Shown piece after piece: positions 4,759 through 6,860 of a DNA stretch of 6,860 nucleotides. Each line of letters begins with the position of its first letter. The first letter of the stretch is position 1. Under the pieces are notes generated by a model. That model was not told where the DNA came from, ran no database searches, and saw only the letters and a program-made list of their open reading frames with translations. The position numbers were made by a program, and so were the translations under genes. Origin of the DNA: an uncultured Eubacteriales bacterium (GTDB lineage: Bacteria > Bacillota > Clostridia > Oscillospirales > Oscillospiraceae); the NCBI GenBank assembly GCA_900547745.1, contig URHT01000052.1, positions 1 through 6,860 on the forward strand, written 5' to 3'.

Positions 4759-5924
4759 AGAAGAATCTTCTGAAAAACAGCGGCGTCCAGTCCCTGCTGG
4801 CATCTCTGGCGTGCGTGGTGCTGGGCATGCTCATCGGCTATATCGTGCTGCTGTTCATCAACCCCGACGGCGCCGGTGAGGCCATCTCCACCGTCATAAA
4901 GAACTTCCTGACCTACAGCCGTCCCGACACGCAGGCCAAGTATCTGGGCAATACGCTGGTCAAGACAGCGCCGCTGCTGATGTGCGCGCTGGCTATCCTG
5001 TTCGCCTATAAGGTGGGCCTGTTCAACATCGGCGCCGCCGGCCAGTACTGCGCCGGCACGGCCCTGAGCCTGTACGCCGCGCTGGCGTGGGGCTGGAGCT
5101 GGCTGCCCTGCATGCTGCTGGCCATGGTGGGCGGCGGGCTGCTGGGCGCGATCTCCGGCCTGCTGAAGTCCTACTGCAACGTCAACGAGGTCATCTCCGG
5201 CATTATGCTGAACTGGATCGTCCTCTATCTGACCAATATGCTCCTGACCAACGTCAAGGAGGTGGCCAGCCCCTATACCGTGGTGCTGGCGGACACCAAC
5301 CCCAGCGCCGTCCTGCCCTCTCTTGGCCTGGGCGCACTGTTCAACGACAACAAGTATGTGGGCCTTGCGCTGCCGCTGTCCGTGGTCATCGCCATCCTTG
5401 TCTGGGTGGTGCTGGAAAAGACCCGCTTCGGCTACGAGCTGCGGGCCACCGGCAACAACAGGAACGCCGCCAAGTACTGCGGCATGGCGGAAAAGCGCAA
5501 CATCATCCTGACGCTGGCCATCTCCGGCGCGCTGGCGGGGCTGGGCGCGTCCATGTTCTACCTCACCGGCTATGAACAGTGGCAGTGCACCGCCTCCTCC
5601 GTCCCCGGCATGGGCTTCAACGGCATCGCCGCCGCGTTTCTGGGCGGCCTGCACCCCATCGGCACCATTCTGGCGTCCTTCTTCATCCAGCACATCACCG
5701 CCGGCGGCGCGTATGTGGATAAGACCATGTACTGCGCACAGATCTCCGATCTGATCGCCGCCGTCATCATCTACCTGTGCGGCTTCGTGCTGTTTATGAA
5801 GTACGCCATGAATACCGCCATTGCCCGCCGGGAGGAGAAGGCCATCCAGAAGGCCCGGGCGGCGGAACAGGCCGCGCAAGCGGACGCATCTGACGCATCT
5901 GCGGAGAAGGGAGGGGATCAGTAA
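4755..5924 (+). CDS. Nucleoside ABC transporter permease 1 (YufP/NupP type)
   Basis: This 389-residue integral membrane protein belongs to the branched-chain/ribose-type permease family (BPD_transp_2). Hydrophobic segments are visible at about 13-35, 69-88, 117-138, 146-165, 202-220, 249-270, 290-311 and 332-350. Family landmarks are FNIGAAGQ (90-97), NEVISGIMLNW (144-154), and the cytoplasmic ATPase-contact loop RFGYELRATG with NAAKYCGM (224-244). PGMGFNGIAAAFLGGLHPIG (284-303) is a further landmark. The start is fixed by the ATGA overlap with the ATPase gene and GAGGTGA (4744-4750) just upstream, indicating translational coupling. The C-terminal tail (about 355-389) is charged, Ala-rich and low in complexity, with a DAS-DAS duplication, and is probably a disordered cytoplasmic extension. 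It should form a heterodimeric channel with the next gene's product. Confidence 0.92.
   Translation: MKKNLLKNSGVQSLLASLACVVLGMLIGYIVLLFINPDGAGEAISTVIKNFLTYSRPDTQAKYLGNTLVKTAPLLMCALAILFAYKVGLFNIGAAGQYCAGTALSLYAALAWGWSWLPCMLLAMVGGGLLGAISGLLKSYCNVNEVISGIMLNWIVLYLTNMLLTNVKEVASPYTVVLADTNPSAVLPSLGLGALFNDNKYVGLALPLSVVIAILVWVVLEKTRFGYELRATGNNRNAAKYCGMAEKRNIILTLAISGALAGLGASMFYLTGYEQWQCTASSVPGMGFNGIAAAFLGGLHPIGTILASFFIQHITAGGAYVDKTMYCAQISDLIAAVIIYLCGFVLFMKYAMNTAIARREEKAIQKARAAEQAAQADASDASAEKGGDQ
5883..5900 (+). repeat. 9-bp tandem repeat in the permease 1 tail
   Basis: GACGCATCT occurs twice in direct succession (5883-5891 and 5892-5900), in frame, encoding Asp-Ala-Ser twice. It lies in the low-complexity C-terminal tail, so a gain or loss of one unit would keep the frame and probably the function. 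Confidence 0.85.
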
Positions 5925-6860
5925 TGGTACTGCTGCTGCAATATACGCTGATCTTCGCCTCCGTGCTGATCCTGGTGGCACTGGGCGGCTGCTTCTCCGA
6001 GCATTCCGGCGTTATCAATCTGGGCCTGGAGGGCGTCATGATCATGGGCGCGCTGGGCGGCGCGCTGGCCATGCGCTATATGCCGGCCAACACCTCCGCC
6101 TTTGTGATGATCGTGGTGGTGCTGCTGTGTGCCGCGCTGCTGGGCACCGTCTATTCCAGCCTGCTGGCCGTGGCCTGCATCAACTTCAAGGCTGACCAGA
6201 CCATCGTGGGCACGGCCCTGAACATGCTGGGCACCGCCGGGGCCACCGTTATCGTCAAGGCCATCAACACCGCCTCCAATCCCGATGACGTGTCCTCCAT
6301 CATCCAGTTCGCCGGCGCCAAGAAGGCGTTCACCGTGAGCATCGGCTCCTTCGAGTTCAGCTGGTTCATGCTGGTGACGCTGCTGCTGCTGATCGCGGCC
6401 TATGTGGTGCTGTACAAGACCCGCTTCGGCCTGCGGCTCATGGCCTGCGGCGAGCATCCGCAGGCGGCGGACTCCGTGGGCATCAACGTCTATAAGATGC
6501 GCTGGGCGGGCGTGCTGATCTCCGGCATGCTGGGCGGTCTGGGCGGCATCGTGTTCATCACCGCCGGCGTGTCCGAGTGGCGGTTCGAGTACGGCGTGGC
6601 CGGCTTCGGCTTCCTTGCGCTGGCCGTGATGATCTTCGGCCAGTGGAAGCCCACCCGCATCGCACTGGCGGCCCTGCTGTTCGGCCTGTTCCGGGCGCTG
6701 TCCAACGTGTACGCCGGCTTTGACTTCCTGAAGGCCATGAACATCCCCGGCCCGGTGTACAACATGATGCCCTACATCATCTCGCTGGTGGTGCTGGCCT
6801 TCACGTCCAAGAAGTCCCGCGCCCCCAAGGCCGAGGGCATCCCCTACGACAAGGGCCAGC
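5924..6860 (+). CDS. Nucleoside ABC transporter permease 2 (YufQ/NupQ type), 3' end cut by the window
   Basis: The frame runs from ATG 5924 to the window end, 312 complete codons with no stop. The start overlaps the upstream stop by one base (TAATG), with a strong site AAGGGAGGGG (5907-5916) seven bases before. The protein is a second BPD_transp_2-type permease. Hydrophobic segments lie at about 5-22, 34-50, 59-86, 93-112, 146-164, 194-215, 224-240, 246-262 and 281-294. INLGLEGVMIMGA (31-43) is the family signature. RFGLRLMACGEHPQAADSVG (167-186) is the cytoplasmic ATPase-contact loop. The last residues, AEGIPYDKGQ, resemble the usual C-terminus of YufQ-type permeases (often ending in a basic residue soon after), so probably only a few codons are missing. 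It pairs with permease 1 to make the nucleoside channel. Confidence 0.93.
   Translation, partial: MVLLLQYTLIFASVLILVALGGCFSEHSGVINLGLEGVMIMGALGGALAMRYMPANTSAFVMIVVVLLCAALLGTVYSSLLAVACINFKADQTIVGTALNMLGTAGATVIVKAINTASNPDDVSSIIQFAGAKKAFTVSIGSFEFSWFMLVTLLLLIAAYVVLYKTRFGLRLMACGEHPQAADSVGINVYKMRWAGVLISGMLGGLGGIVFITAGVSEWRFEYGVAGFGFLALAVMIFGQWKPTRIALAALLFGLFRALSNVYAGFDFLKAMNIPGPVYNMMPYIISLVVLAFTSKKSRAPKAEGIPYDKGQ

Noticed and set aside
3298..5981. Two long - strand open frames (3298-4803 and 4275-5981) opposite the ATPase and permease genes
   Set aside because: Their translations are rich in His, Gly, Gln and Asp with no domain, as expected for antisense shadows of GC-rich genes. They overlap each other and conserved + strand proteins.
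3220..6860. Ribose or other sugar ABC transporter (RbsA/RbsC type)
   Set aside because: The ATPase domain-2 motif with QPTRGLDVGA, the permease signatures and the BMP-type lipoprotein together fit the nucleoside YufNOPQ class better.
1..6860. CRISPR array, tRNA, rRNA, insertion sequence, or defence system
   Set aside because: No regularly spaced repeats, no cloverleaf-like sequence, no transposase frame and no terminal inverted repeats were seen; composition is uniform across the coding regions.

Overview
The window reads as a stretch of GC-rich Firmicute chromosome. Coding regions strongly prefer G or C at third codon positions, promoters are of the sigma-A type with 17-bp spacers, Shine-Dalgarno sites are strong, and there is a lipoprotein signal of Gram-positive style. 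An electron-transfer-flavoprotein alpha subunit tail sits next to deoC/deoD and a BMP-type transporter. Together this suggests an anaerobic Clostridia member, probably a gut Oscillospiraceae-like bacterium; the taxonomic part is inference from composition and gene content only. All genes are on the + strand.

Layout: positions 1-74 hold the last codons of a probable etfA. A GC-rich hairpin (104-128) follows, and its T-rich tail overlaps the -35 box of the next promoter (129-157). That promoter serves deoC (198-860, deoxyribose-phosphate aldolase) and deoD (882-1598, purine-nucleoside phosphorylase), which are 21 bases apart and form an operon. I see no convincing terminator after deoD. An AT-rich spacer then carries a near-consensus promoter (1682-1710) and a leader of about 94 bases able to form hairpins, followed by a BMP/PnrA-type nucleoside-binding lipoprotein (1811-3010). 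A strong, probably bidirectional terminator (3024-3064) closes that gene. The next intergenic region holds several short perfect palindromes and a third promoter (3117-3145). It drives a tandem ABC ATPase with a TTG start (3220-4758) and two permeases (4755-5924 and 5924 to beyond the window), which are joined by 4-base and 1-base overlaps.

How it works together: the lipoprotein should capture nucleosides outside the cell, the two permeases form the channel, and the double-domain ATPase powers uptake. Inside, DeoD splits purine (deoxy)nucleosides with phosphate into base plus (deoxy)ribose-1-phosphate. After isomerisation by a phosphopentomutase, which is not in the window, DeoC cleaves deoxyribose-5-phosphate to acetaldehyde and glyceraldehyde-3-phosphate. 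The locus is therefore a compact nucleoside uptake and salvage/catabolism island.

All the families are known, and I found no evidence of a new system. The parts worth a second look are non-coding: the overlapping terminator/promoter before deoC, the structured leader and -35 dyad of the binding-protein gene, and the palindromes around the transporter promoter.
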